Shown in pieces: positions 40,464-49,798 of a DNA stretch of 64,000 bases. This DNA comes from DATAEE01 sp036258175 (GTDB taxonomy: Bacteria > Acidobacteriota > Vicinamibacteria > Vicinamibacterales > 2-12-FULL-66-21), in NCBI GenBank assembly GCA_036258175.1, contig DATAEE010000141.1, positions 62,001 through 126,000 of the forward strand, in the 5' to 3' direction. Each line of letters starts with the position of its first letter. Position 1 is the first letter of the stretch. The translations under genes and the position numbers were made by a program. Below the pieces are notes generated by a model. The model was not told the origin of the DNA. It searched no databases and worked only from the letters and a program-made list of their open reading frames with translations.

Positions 40464-42335
40464 ATGAACCGGCTCGACAGCCTGCTCTCGGCGTTGGCGA
40501 TGCTGGCAACGGCGCACGTGGCGGCCGCTCAATCGGCGACGAGCGGCTTCACGTCCTCCGTGTCTCCGCGGCCCGAGGCAATCACCGCCCGCGCCGCGAT
40601 TGGATCGCTCTCCGGCTTCGTGAGCGACGATCGCGGTACTCCGCTCACGGGCGTCATGGTGTCCGCGACGGGCGCGACCGTCGCCTTTGCCGTCACCGAT
40701 CCCGCGGGTAAGTACACGTTCGACAAGTTGCCCTCCGGCGGCTATCTGCTTCGGGCACATCTCTCAGGGTTCGTCACCTCACGACGCGAGTTCGTCGAGA
40801 TCCGGGCAAGCGCCGAAACGATCAGGCTGATTCAGCTTCGTCGCGCCGCGGACGCCGTGGGCACCGCGGGCGACGCGCCGACGCGATCGATCATGACGGC
40901 CGGCGTCCAGCTGCCCGAAGCATCACGGACCGGTCCGCCGGAGCCCGATTCCGCGGCCGGTACGCATCCCCATGACGAGAAGGCGTGGCGGCTGCGGCAC
41001 CTGCGACGGAACGTGTTGAAGGAAGAGTCCGGCGCGATTGTCGCGGAGACTGCTCCCGACGAAGCCGCGGCCGTGGACGCCGCCGCCTCCTTCTTTGCTG
41101 GATTTCCGTTCACCGGCGAGCTGAACCTGCTAACGACCGGCGTGTTCGACAGCGCCGCCGAGCTGTTCACGGGCGACCGCGCGCCGAGCGGCGTTGCTTA
41201 CCTCGCGATTGGCGCGCCCGCGGGCGTGGGCGACTGGAACGTGCGAGCGGCGCTCACTCAGGGTGACGTCGCCTCCTGGATCGTCTCGGGCTCCTACCTC
41301 GCGCGCGGAACGCCGACCCACGCGTTCGGCGTCGGCATGTCGTACGGCGCACAACAGTATCGCGGTGTCAGCCCGACTGGCCTGACGCTCGCCTCCGAGG
41401 GCGATCGGCACGTGGGCGCGCTTTATGGTTTCGATCAGTGGACAGTGTCGCGCCGGCTCCAGGTCGACTACGGCGCACGTCTGTCGTATTACGACTATCT
41501 CGATCGCAACGGGCTTCTGAGCCCGCGCGTCGGTTTCAGCCTGATGCCGTTCGAGCGCACGCGCGTCCGCGCGGTCGTCTCGCAGCATCTGTTGGCGCCG
41601 GGCGCCGAGGAATTCCTGCCGCCGCCGAGCCAGACAATGTGGCTGCCGCCCGAACGGACGTTCGCGCCGCTCGTCGGCGACACGTTCCTGGTCGAGCGGG
41701 TGCGGCACGTCGAGGTCGCTATCGAGCGTGAGACCGACGATGAGTACATCGTGGGTCTTCGTCGCTTCTACCAGTCCGTCGACGACCAGCTCGTGACGCT
41801 GTTCGGTTTGCACAGCGAGACGCCGCGCTCGGAGCTGGGCCACTACTTCGTGGCGACCGCTGGCGGGTTCGATGCTGACGGCTGGGGCATCCGCTTCGCG
41901 AGCCCGTTGGCGCAGCGCGTGCGCGGCTCGGTCGATTACACATTGACGCGGGCCCGCTGGACGACCGCCGGCGACGCGGACGCGATCGAGAACTGGTCGC
42001 CTTCCGCGCGGCGTGAGCGCGAGGACTTCCACGACATCACGACCGCGGTCGAGACCGACATTCCCGAGACGGCGACCCGCGTGTTCGTGCTCTATCGCAT
42101 CAATACGGCGTACGCGCGCGCCGATGCCGACGCCACGCGGCCCGGCCTCGATGGCCGCTTCGACCTGCAAGTCAAACAGGCGCTCCCGTTCCTGCCGTTC
42201 GGCAGCCAGTGGGAAGTGCTGGTCGGCATCCGGAACCTGTTCCGTGAGCCGCTGGACGTCGCCTCTGTGTACGACGAGCTGCTCGTGGTCCGGCCGCCAA
42301 AGCGCGTGGTCGGCGGCGTGCAGGTCAAGTTTTGA
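40464..42335 (+). CDS. outer-membrane beta-barrel protein with carboxypeptidase-regulatory-like domain (TonB-receptor-like)
   Basis: The 623-residue product has a signal peptide (about 1-22) and a CarboxypepD_reg-like domain (about 45-125: GSLSGFVSDDRGTPLTGVMVSATG, then GGYLLRAHLSGF). An Ala/Asp-rich link leads to a long series of alternating beta strands (about 225-623). The final residues GVQVKF end in Phe, as expected for Bam-dependent barrels. It looks like a TonB-dependent receptor relative, but I see no plug domain or TonB box, so it may be a plugless OMP family. An intrinsic terminator follows at 42385-42417. Confidence 0.72.
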   Translation: MNRLDSLLSALAMLATAHVAAAQSATSGFTSSVSPRPEAITARAAIGSLSGFVSDDRGTPLTGVMVSATGATVAFAVTDPAGKYTFDKLPSGGYLLRAHLSGFVTSRREFVEIRASAETIRLIQLRRAADAVGTAGDAPTRSIMTAGVQLPEASRTGPPEPDSAAGTHPHDEKAWRLRHLRRNVLKEESGAIVAETAPDEAAAVDAAASFFAGFPFTGELNLLTTGVFDSAAELFTGDRAPSGVAYLAIGAPAGVGDWNVRAALTQGDVASWIVSGSYLARGTPTHAFGVGMSYGAQQYRGVSPTGLTLASEGDRHVGALYGFDQWTVSRRLQVDYGARLSYYDYLDRNGLLSPRVGFSLMPFERTRVRAVVSQHLLAPGAEEFLPPPSQTMWLPPERTFAPLVGDTFLVERVRHVEVAIERETDDEYIVGLRRFYQSVDDQLVTLFGLHSETPRSELGHYFVATAGGFDADGWGIRFASPLAQRVRGSVDYTLTRARWTTAGDADAIENWSPSARREREDFHDITTAVETDIPETATRVFVLYRINTAYARADADATRPGLDGRFDLQVKQALPFLPFGSQWEVLVGIRNLFREPLDVASVYDELLVVRPPKRVVGGVQVKF

Positions 42336-42384
42336 CGGCGTAGGCCCAACCTTCAGGTCGGGCGTGGGAGAAGCCGGGACCCCG

Positions 42385-42417
42385 GGGCGGGCATGGCGAC
42401 GTGCCCGCCCTTTTTTT
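42385..42417 (+). terminator. intrinsic terminator after the outer-membrane protein gene
   Basis: GGGCGGGCA (42385-42393) and TGCCCGCCC (42402-42410) form a perfect 9-bp stem with an 8-base loop, followed directly by seven T residues. Just upstream, 42345-42362 carries a half copy of the TAGGCCC-ACCTTCAGG repeat arm. Confidence 0.92.
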
Positions 42418-42614
42418 GACTCGCTCCGGTACTCCGATTTTTTGAATACACGTTCCAGCCGATTGAAGGTCGGCGGCCGGTCGCCGGTGAACATCGCACT
42501 AAGGTCGTGAAGAAAGAGCCACTTACGTTGTATACATCGGGCCCGGTTGGGGAACGTCCTTTGCTTTGGCGGGAGACGTCTCACTCCCGGCGCAGGCCGG
42601 GTGTTTCTCTATCC

Positions 42615-45497
42615 ATGACCTCGACTGACGGACGGCGCGGCTGGCTGGTGTGGCGTGTGGTGCTCCCGGTGGGGATCACGGCGCTCCTGCTGTCTCTCGC
42701 GGCCGTCAACATCCTGCTCCGCGCCAGCTGGCGCGAGGTCGAGGATGGTGTCCTGTGGGGATCACGCGACGGCGACGTCGTAGCCCAGGAGATCGCACCG
42801 AACTCGCCGGCGGCGAGCGCCGGCATCCGCGCGGGCGACGTGCTGCTCGCGATCGACGGCCGGCCGGTCGAATCGGTGAACGACGTGCTCGCGGCGCTCC
42901 ACGCGGGGCGCAACGGCCAGGCGCTCACCTACACGACGCTACGGCTTCGCGGCCAGGAGCTGCGCCAGCTCACGCTCGCACCCATTCCGGACGGCGATCG
43001 CCTCCTCTACTTCATGCTCGCGGGCGTCGGGATTTTCACGCTGCTCGTCGGCGCGTCCGTGCGGCTGCGCCGGCCCACGGATCCGTCGACGCTGCATTTC
43101 TTCTGGCTGACGGTCGCGTTTTTCGGAGTGCTCGCGTTCTCGTTCAGCGGCCGGCTCGACGCGCTCGATCGGTTCTTCTACTGGGCTGACGTCGTGGCGC
43201 GGCTGCTGCTGCCGCCTCTCTTCGTCCACTTCGCGCTCGTGTTCCCGGAGCGGCCGAACGCCTGGGTGAAGAGCGACTCGGGGCGGACGCTGCTCCCGGC
43301 GCTCTACCTGCCGGCATTTCTGATCGGCGGCGCGCAGGTTGCGGCGTTCGCGGGCCGCGCCGTTACCGGCACGTTCTTCACGTCGATCCTGAGCACGGTC
43401 GATGGTCTCGAGCTGTGCTATCTCGCGATTTGCCTTGTCGGCGGGCTCGCCGTGCTGGTGCGGGCGCTCAGGCGCGTGCGATCGGTGACCGCGCGCCGTC
43501 AGCTTCGATGGATCGTGTGGGGTACGGCGATCGGCGCGCTGCCCTTCGTCCTGTTCTACGTCGTGCCGTTCGTGCTCGGCGCCGTTCCGTCGCGGGCGCT
43601 CCAGTTCACGGCGCTTCTGCTGGGCCTCGTGCCGCTGGCGTTCGCATCGGCGATCGTCCGGTATCGCCTGTGGGACGTCGAGGTCATCATCAAGCGCGGC
43701 GTCGTCTACGCCACGGCTATCGCGGCCATCGCGATCATCTACGCCGTCCTGCTCCGGGTTGCGGAGATGATCTTCCTCGACAGCCGGGACGAGCACAACA
43801 CGGTGATCGCAATGCTCGCGACGTTGTCGGTCGTGCTGCTTGCCAGGCCGGTCAAGGACGCGATCCAGACCGCCCTTGACCGTGCGTACTATCGCGATCG
43901 GTACGACTACCGGCGGGCGCTGGTGGCGTTCGCGCGCGATCTGAATAGCGATCTCGATCTGCACCGCCTCAGCGAACGCCTGGTCGCGCGCGTTGTCGAG
44001 ACGCTGCTCGTGGACCGGATGGCGCTCCTGCTCGCGCCGCCGTCCGGGGCGGGTGACTTCCTCCCGATCGGGGCCGTCGGCTTCACCGACCTTCCGCCGC
44101 GCATCGGCCGCGCGTCCGAGCTCGCATCGCGCCTGCGGGGTGGGCACCACGTCACGCTCGACGATGCGCATGCGGCGCGCCGGCTGCCGCCCGAAGAAGC
44201 GGCCGTCTGGAAGGATGCTGGCGTCCACGCGTTTGTACCGTGCGTGTCGAAAGAGGGAACGATCGCGATCATGGCTCTCGGACGCCGCGGCGACGGCGAG
44301 GCGCTGAGCAGCGAGGACACGGCGCTGTTGAATGCAGTGGCCAGCCAGGCCGCGACCGCGCTCGAGAACGCCCGGCTGTACCGGCAGCTCCGACTGAAGG
44401 CGGACGAGGTCGAGCGCATGCGTGAGTTCAGCGAGAACGTGCTCGAATCGCTGAACGACGGGCTCGTGGTCATCGACCTCGACGATCGGGTCCTCCGCTG
44501 GAATCGCAAGCTGGAGGAGCTGTCCGGCGTGGCGCGCGCGGACGCCGTGGGCACGCGAATCGACGCGTTCATGGATCCGGCGTTTCTCGACGCGCTGCGC
44601 GGCTCCCGGCGTGACTCGCCCGCCGGCGCGACGCTCTTCCGCGTCCCGCTCACGCTTGGAACTGTGGACGCGCGCAAGCGCCTTCTCGTGAACGTCGCCA
44701 CCGCGCCGCTGCGGACACCTGAAGGCGCGACCGCCGGATCCATCATCGTCATCGAGGACATCACGTCGCGCGTCGCGCTCGAGGAGCAGCTCCAGATTTC
44801 GGAGAAGATGGCGTCGATCGGCCTGCTCGCGGCCGGAGTCGCGCACGAGGTGAACACGCCGCTGACCGGCATCTCGAGCTTCACGCAGATGCTGCTGGAG
44901 CAGGCGGACCCGGACGATCCGAAGACGAAAGTGCTCGAGAAGATCGAGCGGCAGACGTTCCGCGCGGCCAAGATCGTCAACGGCTTGCTCAATCTGGCGC
45001 GCCCGGCGCGGGTCGAAACCGGACCGGTGGATCTGAACGTCGTCGTCAACGACGTGCTCGCGCTCCTCGACCACCAGTTCAAGAGCGGCCGGATTCAGGT
45101 GCGGAAGGAGCTCACGACGACGACGCCGCCGATCGTGGACGGGATCGAACACAAGCTGCAGCAGGTGCTCCTGAACTTGTTCCTCAACGCCCGGGACGCG
45201 ATGCCCAAGGGCGGCTGGCTGTCGATCGGAACGCGGCTGGAGAACGGATCCGCGCTCGTCGAGGTCTCGGACACGGGTTCGGGCATCCCGGCGGAGCACC
45301 TGTCGCGCATTTACGACCCGTTCTTCACGACGAAGGCACTCGGCAAGGGAACGGGGTTGGGGCTCTCGATCACCTACGGCATCGTGCAGGAGCACGGCGG
45401 CTCGATCGCCTGCGAGAGCTCCGCCGGTCAGGGCACGCGGTTCACGCTGACCCTGCCGCTCGGAGCGGCCGCCGCCCGTCATGGGGATGCGGGCTGA
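42615..45497 (+). CDS. membrane sensor histidine kinase: PDZ, multi-TM, GAF, PAS, HisKA, HATPase
   Basis: About 960 residues. One helix (about 15-32) is followed by an extracytoplasmic PDZ domain (about 50-130, with APNSPAASAGIRAGDVLLAIDG). A block of about seven helices follows (135-385). Then come a GAF-like domain (about 430-590), a PAS domain (about 605-720, LNDGLVVIDLDDRVLRWN) and HisKA with His744 in GVAHEVNTPLTG. The ATPase has N box LNLFLNARDAMP, G1 VSDTGSGIP, F box FFTTK and G2 GTGLGLSI. The PDZ-plus-many-helices sensor resembles the layout of ComP. The start is uncertain: ATG 42615 is used, and GTG 42507, with AAGG upstream, would add 36 residues. It overlaps the response-regulator start. 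Confidence 0.9.
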   Translation: MTSTDGRRGWLVWRVVLPVGITALLLSLAAVNILLRASWREVEDGVLWGSRDGDVVAQEIAPNSPAASAGIRAGDVLLAIDGRPVESVNDVLAALHAGRNGQALTYTTLRLRGQELRQLTLAPIPDGDRLLYFMLAGVGIFTLLVGASVRLRRPTDPSTLHFFWLTVAFFGVLAFSFSGRLDALDRFFYWADVVARLLLPPLFVHFALVFPERPNAWVKSDSGRTLLPALYLPAFLIGGAQVAAFAGRAVTGTFFTSILSTVDGLELCYLAICLVGGLAVLVRALRRVRSVTARRQLRWIVWGTAIGALPFVLFYVVPFVLGAVPSRALQFTALLLGLVPLAFASAIVRYRLWDVEVIIKRGVVYATAIAAIAIIYAVLLRVAEMIFLDSRDEHNTVIAMLATLSVVLLARPVKDAIQTALDRAYYRDRYDYRRALVAFARDLNSDLDLHRLSERLVARVVETLLVDRMALLLAPPSGAGDFLPIGAVGFTDLPPRIGRASELASRLRGGHHVTLDDAHAARRLPPEEAAVWKDAGVHAFVPCVSKEGTIAIMALGRRGDGEALSSEDTALLNAVASQAATALENARLYRQLRLKADEVERMREFSENVLESLNDGLVVIDLDDRVLRWNRKLEELSGVARADAVGTRIDAFMDPAFLDALRGSRRDSPAGATLFRVPLTLGTVDARKRLLVNVATAPLRTPEGATAGSIIVIEDITSRVALEEQLQISEKMASIGLLAAGVAHEVNTPLTGISSFTQMLLEQADPDDPKTKVLEKIERQTFRAAKIVNGLLNLARPARVETGPVDLNVVVNDVLALLDHQFKSGRIQVRKELTTTTPPIVDGIEHKLQQVLLNLFLNARDAMPKGGWLSIGTRLENGSALVEVSDTGSGIPAEHLSRIYDPFFTTKALGKGTGLGLSITYGIVQEHGGSIACESSAGQGTRFTLTLPLGAAAARHGDAG

Positions 45498-46971
45498 CGT
45501 GTCCACTCGAGGCACGATCCTCGTCATCGACGACGAGGAAATCATGCGCGAGATCCTCGACGCGTTGCTGACGCGCGAGGGCTACACGGTGCGCCTCGCC
45601 ACGACCGCCGCCGAGGGCCTCGACCTCGCGCGGACCGTCCCGTTCGACGCCGCCATCATCGACGTCATGCTGCCCGACTCGGACGGGATCACCGTGCTCG
45701 ACGAGCTGCGCCGGATCGATGAAGAGCTGCCGGCGCTGATGATTACCGCCTTCGCGTCGGTCGAGAACGCGATCCAGGCGATGAAGCGCGGCGCGTTCGA
45801 CTACATCACCAAGCCGTTCAAGAACGACGAGGTGCTGGTCGTCCTGAAGAACGCGACCGAGCGGCGGCGGCTCGTCGCCGAGAACCGCGCGCTTCGTCAG
45901 AACCTGCAGGCCCGCCAGCACAAGTTCGCCGACATCATCGGGCGAAGCTCCAGAATGCGGCAGGTTTTCGATCTCATCATCCAGGCGGCGCCGAGCCGGA
46001 CGACGATCCTGATACAGGGAGAGAGCGGCACGGGGAAGGAGCTCGTGGCGCGCGCGCTGCACGCCAATTCGTCCCGGTCGGACCGCGCCTTCATCACGGT
46101 CAACTCAGGCAATCTGCCGCCCGACCTGTTGGAATCGAACCTCTTCGGGCACGTCAAGGGCGCGTTTACCGGCGCGGTCTATCCAAAGAAAGGACTGTTC
46201 GAGCTCGCCGACAAGGGGACCATCTTCTTCGACGAGATCGGCAACATTCCCGTCGAGACGCAGGCAAAGCTGTTGCGCGTGATCCAGGAACGGGAGTTCA
46301 TGCGGCTCGGCGGCGTCGAGACGATCAAGGTCGACGTCCGGATCATCGCCGCGACGAACGTCGATCTCCGGCGGATGATGGAAGAGGGACGCTTCCGGGA
46401 GGACCTGTACTACCGTCTCCACGTCATCACCGTTCCACTGCCGCCGCTGCGCGAGCGCAAGGAAGACATCCCGCTTCTCGTTCAGCACTTCCTCGACAAG
46501 TACGGAGCCGAGAACAACAAGCCAGGGTTCGAGCTCACCGCCGACGCGCTCGACCTTTTGCTCGAGCACGACTGGCCGGGCAACGTCCGGGAGCTGGAGA
46601 ACGTGATCGAGCGCGCCGTGGTCCTGTCGACGTCTGCGAGAATTGACGCCGGGCTCGTCCCGGACCACGTGCGGTCGACGCGCCGGTTCGCCGTGCCGCA
46701 CTTCGTGGTGCCGCCGGAAGGCATCAACTATCACGAGGTCGTGAACGACTTTCAGCGGCGGCTGATCGAGTCGACGCTCGAAGCGGCCGGCGGCGTGCAG
46801 AAGCGTGCGGCCGAACTACTGCACATCAAGCCCACCACCCTGAACGAAATGATCAAGCGGCACGATATCCGTCCGCGCCGTCCACGCCGTCCAGGCGCGC
46901 CCGCCGACGCGGATGTTGAGAACGGCTTCGAGGACGCTCGCCCGCTCGCCCCGGTCGACGAAGATATCTAG
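45481..46971 (+). CDS. NtrC-family sigma-54-dependent response regulator
   Basis: The 496-residue product has a receiver domain (about 11-125) with phospho-acceptor D61 in IIDVMLPDSDG, then DD at 17-18 and the Lys in ITKPF. A sigma-54 AAA+ domain (about 150-385) has Walker A GESGTGKE and the sigma-54 contact loop GAFTGA. It also has FFDEIGNIP and the sensor-II motif WPGNVRELEN. A Fis-type helix-turn-helix follows (about 430-470, VQKRAAELLHIKPTTLNEMIKRHDI). The C-terminal tail is basic and then acidic. It starts 17 bases before the kinase gene ends, so the two form a matched pair. Confidence 0.95.
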   Translation: MGMRADVSTRGTILVIDDEEIMREILDALLTREGYTVRLATTAAEGLDLARTVPFDAAIIDVMLPDSDGITVLDELRRIDEELPALMITAFASVENAIQAMKRGAFDYITKPFKNDEVLVVLKNATERRRLVAENRALRQNLQARQHKFADIIGRSSRMRQVFDLIIQAAPSRTTILIQGESGTGKELVARALHANSSRSDRAFITVNSGNLPPDLLESNLFGHVKGAFTGAVYPKKGLFELADKGTIFFDEIGNIPVETQAKLLRVIQEREFMRLGGVETIKVDVRIIAATNVDLRRMMEEGRFREDLYYRLHVITVPLPPLRERKEDIPLLVQHFLDKYGAENNKPGFELTADALDLLLEHDWPGNVRELENVIERAVVLSTSARIDAGLVPDHVRSTRRFAVPHFVVPPEGINYHEVVNDFQRRLIESTLEAAGGVQKRAAELLHIKPTTLNEMIKRHDIRPRRPRRPGAPADADVENGFEDARPLAPVDEDI

Positions 46972-47038
46972 GTTGTAGTACGACCGCTCGCTTGAGCCCT
47001 GATCGATCGCACCTGCGCATTAGGGAGTGAGGTGCCCT

Positions 47039-47404
47039 ATGCTGCACGCGATCGTCGCGGGGTGGATGCTCCTCACGCTCGCGGGAGCGGCGGACCACTG
47101 GCTCCAGAAACCCGCCGCCCAAGGATATGCGCCCGCCGCGTTCTACCTTGGAAAGATGTACTGGAATGGCGACTTCGGCTCTCGGGACTATGACCAGGCG
47201 TGCAAGTGGACGCTCATCGCGGGTGTGCTGGCAAAACGCGGCGGCTGGGATCGATCACGGCCGGACGACGCAGCCCGGGTACGCCAGGAGCTGCCAGATC
47301 AAGTTGCCAGGATCCGCGAAAAGCTGACCACCAACCAGCTGACCGAGTGCGTGCTGAAGGCCGAGGAATGGCTCGCCGCGAACCCGGCTCTCGGTCCGAA
47401 ATAG
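47039..47404 (+). CDS. small secreted Sel1/TPR-like protein
   Basis: The 121-residue product begins with a signal peptide (MLHAIVAGWMLLTLAGAA). A Sel1-like repeat follows (WLQKPAAQGYAPAAFYLGKMYWNG, then DYDQACKWTLIAGVLAKRGG). The rest is helical and charged (RVRQELPDQVARIREKL). Sel1 proteins serve as protein-binding adaptors. The ATG at 47039 has AGGTG six bases before it; the upstream GTG at 47027 would add RCP only. It sits 67 bases after the response regulator and may share its transcript. Confidence 0.65.
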   Translation: MLHAIVAGWMLLTLAGAADHWLQKPAAQGYAPAAFYLGKMYWNGDFGSRDYDQACKWTLIAGVLAKRGGWDRSRPDDAARVRQELPDQVARIREKLTTNQLTECVLKAEEWLAANPALGPK

Positions 47405-47419
47405 TCAACGGGAGGGCGG

Positions 47420-47425
47420 TATAAT
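47420..47425 (+). promoter_or_regulatory. candidate -10 box
   Basis: A perfect TATAAT lies 19 bases before the ATG at 47445. No good -35 hexamer is found at 15-19 bases spacing, so the call rests on the -10 alone. Confidence 0.35.
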
Positions 47426-47444
47426 GCCCGCGCCCTGAGGGCTG

Positions 47445-48290
47445 ATGCGAAAGCGACTGTTCGTCCTCAGTGTCGGACTCGCGCTTATCGCGTCGGGCAC
47501 GGTTCGCCCGACTGGAGCGCAGCTGCCGCTCGCCTCCATCAAATCCTCCGGCCAGACAGTTACGCCCGTCTTCGAAGGCTGGTACCGGAATCCGGACGGC
47601 ACGTTCAGCCTTTCTTTCGGCTACTTCAACCGGAACGCGGAAGAAGCCCTGCAGATTCCCGTCGGCCCGGACAACTTCGTCGAACCGGGAAACCAGAATC
47701 AGGGACAGCCGACCGAGTTCCAGCCGCGCCGCCACTGGGGCGTCTTTGCCGTCAAGGTTCCCGCCGACTTCGGCCTCAATCAGGTTGTCTGGACGCTGAA
47801 GTCTCGCGGCCGGACGTTCTCCATCCCTGGCTCAATGCATCCAAACTGGCAGATCGACGCGCTCGAGGGCGAAGCAGGATCTGGAAACACGCCGCCGCTT
47901 CTCAAATTCGCCGAGGGCGGTCCCGAAGGCGGCGGACCGTTCGGTGTGACCGGAGGCCCGCTCTCCACGACCGTTGCCGCGTCACTCTCCATCAATGTCT
48001 GGGCTCGCGACGACGGAAGAGCGTCGGGCACGGTGGGCAATCCGGGCAGAAGCGCGGAGCCCGTGGCGTTAACCTGGTTCAAGCATCAGGGTCCAGGCAA
48101 CGTCGCATTCAATCCCGCATCGTCCACGGTCGATGCCGCAGGCGGACAGGCCACGACCATGGCCTCGTTCAGTGCGGCGGGGGAGTACGTCGTCCGGGTC
48201 CGAGCCAACGACGCGTCCGGCGTCGCGAACGCTGGCCACGCGCAGTGCTGCTGGACCAACGGTTTCGTGAAGATCACGGTCACTCAGTAG
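47445..48290 (+). CDS. secreted Ig/PKD-like beta protein of unknown function
   Basis: The 281-residue product begins with a signal peptide (MRKRLFVLSVGLALIASGTVRPTGAQ). One beta domain follows (about 35-130, FEGWYRNPDGTFSLSFGYFNRN, then EFQPRRHWGVFAVKVP), then a Gly-rich segment. The last part is a second Ig/PKD-like domain (about 165-280, WFKHQGPGNVAF, EYVVRVRANDASG). The only cysteines in the mature part are the adjacent pair in HAQCCWTNG near the end. I know no name for the family. It ends 13 bases before the heme/copper protein gene on the same strand, suggesting a partner role. Confidence 0.7.
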   Translation: MRKRLFVLSVGLALIASGTVRPTGAQLPLASIKSSGQTVTPVFEGWYRNPDGTFSLSFGYFNRNAEEALQIPVGPDNFVEPGNQNQGQPTEFQPRRHWGVFAVKVPADFGLNQVVWTLKSRGRTFSIPGSMHPNWQIDALEGEAGSGNTPPLLKFAEGGPEGGGPFGVTGGPLSTTVAASLSINVWARDDGRASGTVGNPGRSAEPVALTWFKHQGPGNVAFNPASSTVDAAGGQATTMASFSAAGEYVVRVRANDASGVANAGHAQCCWTNGFVKITVTQ

Positions 48291-48303
48291 TTTGGAGGAC
48301 GAC

Positions 48304-49677
48304 ATGGCTCGTGTCCGGGCGTCTCGTTACTTCGGTGCGACGGCCACGGCGGCTTTGACCGTGTTTGCGCTTGCCGGCCTGTCGGCGTCGAGAGAGGACG
48401 GACCCGCCACAAACGCCCCTGCGAAACAGGTGACGTTCACGAAAGACGTTGCGCCGATTCTTCAGCAAAAGTGCCAGGTCTGCCATCAGCCGAACTCGAT
48501 CGCGCCGATGCCGCTCGTCACTTATGAGGATGCGCGGGAGTTCGCGCGTCCGATGAGGACGAGAGTGGCTGGGCGCGTGATGCCTCCATGGCACATTGAC
48601 CGGACCATCGGCATCCGCGAATTCAAGAACGATCGCGGGCTGAGCGACGCGGAAATTGCGACGATCGTGAACTGGGTGGATGCAGGAATGCCGCGAGGCG
48701 ACGCGAAAGATCTTCCCCGGCCCGTGAAGTTCCCTGATCCGGACAGCTGGCAGCTCGCGAAAGATTTTGGCCCGCCGGATCTCGTCCTCAAGTCACCGCC
48801 GTACACGCTGGCGGCCCGAACGCAGGACAAATGGTTCCGTCCCGTGAGCGACACCGGTCTCACCGAGCCGCGCTGGGTTCGTGCGATCGAGATCAAACCG
48901 GTATTTCCCGATGGCCGGCGGATTGTTCATCACGTCCTGACGACGCTCGAGCAGCCGGAAGAGGGGATTACGGGTCTGGCGCACAGCGCGCACGACGTTC
49001 AGCGGGGTCCCGGACTGTTCATGGAGTGGGCCGTCGGCAAGGTCGGGGAGGTCTTCCCGCCGGACGCGGGCAAGCTCCTGCTGCCCGGCGCGCGGATTCG
49101 CTGGGAGATCCACATGTTCGCGATCGGGCGGGAGATCAAGGACACCCAGGTGGAGCTTGGCATCTACTTCTATCCGAAGGGTGTCGTGCCGAAGCACCGC
49201 ACGGTACTTCGGATGTTCGACGTCAGCCGCGGGTCAGAGCTCGACATTCCGCCCGGCGAAGTCGCGATGACCCAGAACTTCTACGCCATGCAGGCGGCGG
49301 CGCGGATCGAGAATTTCCAGCCGCACATGCACATGCGCGGGAAGTCGATGTCGATGGAAGCGGTGTATCCGGATGGCCGGAAGGAAGTCCTGAGCGCGGT
49401 CAATAACTTCCAATGGAACTGGCACGTCAACTACATCTACGCCGATCACGTCGCTCCGCTGCTGCCGAAGGGCACCGTGCTCGTGTTCACGGCCTGGCAC
49501 GACAACACCGCGTCGAATCCGAACAACCCGGACCCGAAACAGTGGGTCGGCTGGGGCGACCGCACCGTCGATGAGATGGCGCACGCGTGGGTCGACGTCA
49601 CGTATCTCGAGCAGGACGAGTTCGACAGGCTGGTTGCCGAGCGGAAGGCGCGTACGACGAGCACAAGGATTCAGTAG
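48304..49677 (+). CDS. secreted c-type cytochrome with copper monooxygenase (PHM-like) fold
   Basis: The 457-residue product begins with an N-terminal signal (about 1-30). A cytochrome c-like domain carries the heme site CQVCH (about 57-61), with a candidate Met ligand in RVMPPWHID. From about 150 on, the sequence fits the two-domain copper type II, ascorbate-dependent monooxygenase fold. HH at about 209-210 is in the place of a first copper site, and HMHMRG (about 341-346) gives the His-x-His of a second site. GTVLVFTAWHDNT lies near the end. Such a fusion could feed electrons from the heme to copper. The reaction is unknown. GGAGG precedes the ATG at 48304. Confidence 0.78.
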   Translation: MARVRASRYFGATATAALTVFALAGLSASREDGPATNAPAKQVTFTKDVAPILQQKCQVCHQPNSIAPMPLVTYEDAREFARPMRTRVAGRVMPPWHIDRTIGIREFKNDRGLSDAEIATIVNWVDAGMPRGDAKDLPRPVKFPDPDSWQLAKDFGPPDLVLKSPPYTLAARTQDKWFRPVSDTGLTEPRWVRAIEIKPVFPDGRRIVHHVLTTLEQPEEGITGLAHSAHDVQRGPGLFMEWAVGKVGEVFPPDAGKLLLPGARIRWEIHMFAIGREIKDTQVELGIYFYPKGVVPKHRTVLRMFDVSRGSELDIPPGEVAMTQNFYAMQAAARIENFQPHMHMRGKSMSMEAVYPDGRKEVLSAVNNFQWNWHVNYIYADHVAPLLPKGTVLVFTAWHDNTASNPNNPDPKQWVGWGDRTVDEMAHAWVDVTYLEQDEFDRLVAERKARTTSTRIQ

Positions 49678-49798
49678 ATGATCTCGATCTGCTGAGCGGG
49701 GCAAGCTCACTGACGGCGCGGGGATCCTCGCGGCAGGCGCAGTACTGGTCGCCTTGGCGGGCTTCTTCACGATGATCACGCACGTGTGCCCGTAGCGG

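Noticed and set aside
42939..45545. 868-codon open frame antisense to the histidine kinase
   Set aside because: It is Arg/Asp/Glu-rich without domains and mirrors the codon bias of the kinase gene. Long antisense frames are expected at this GC content.
49678..49798. Possible small hydrophobic protein (TDGAGILAAGAVLVALAGFF...) in the gap after the heme/copper gene
   Set aside because: The frame has no ATG, GTG or TTG start after the nearest upstream stop. It may be a remnant but cannot be supported as a gene.
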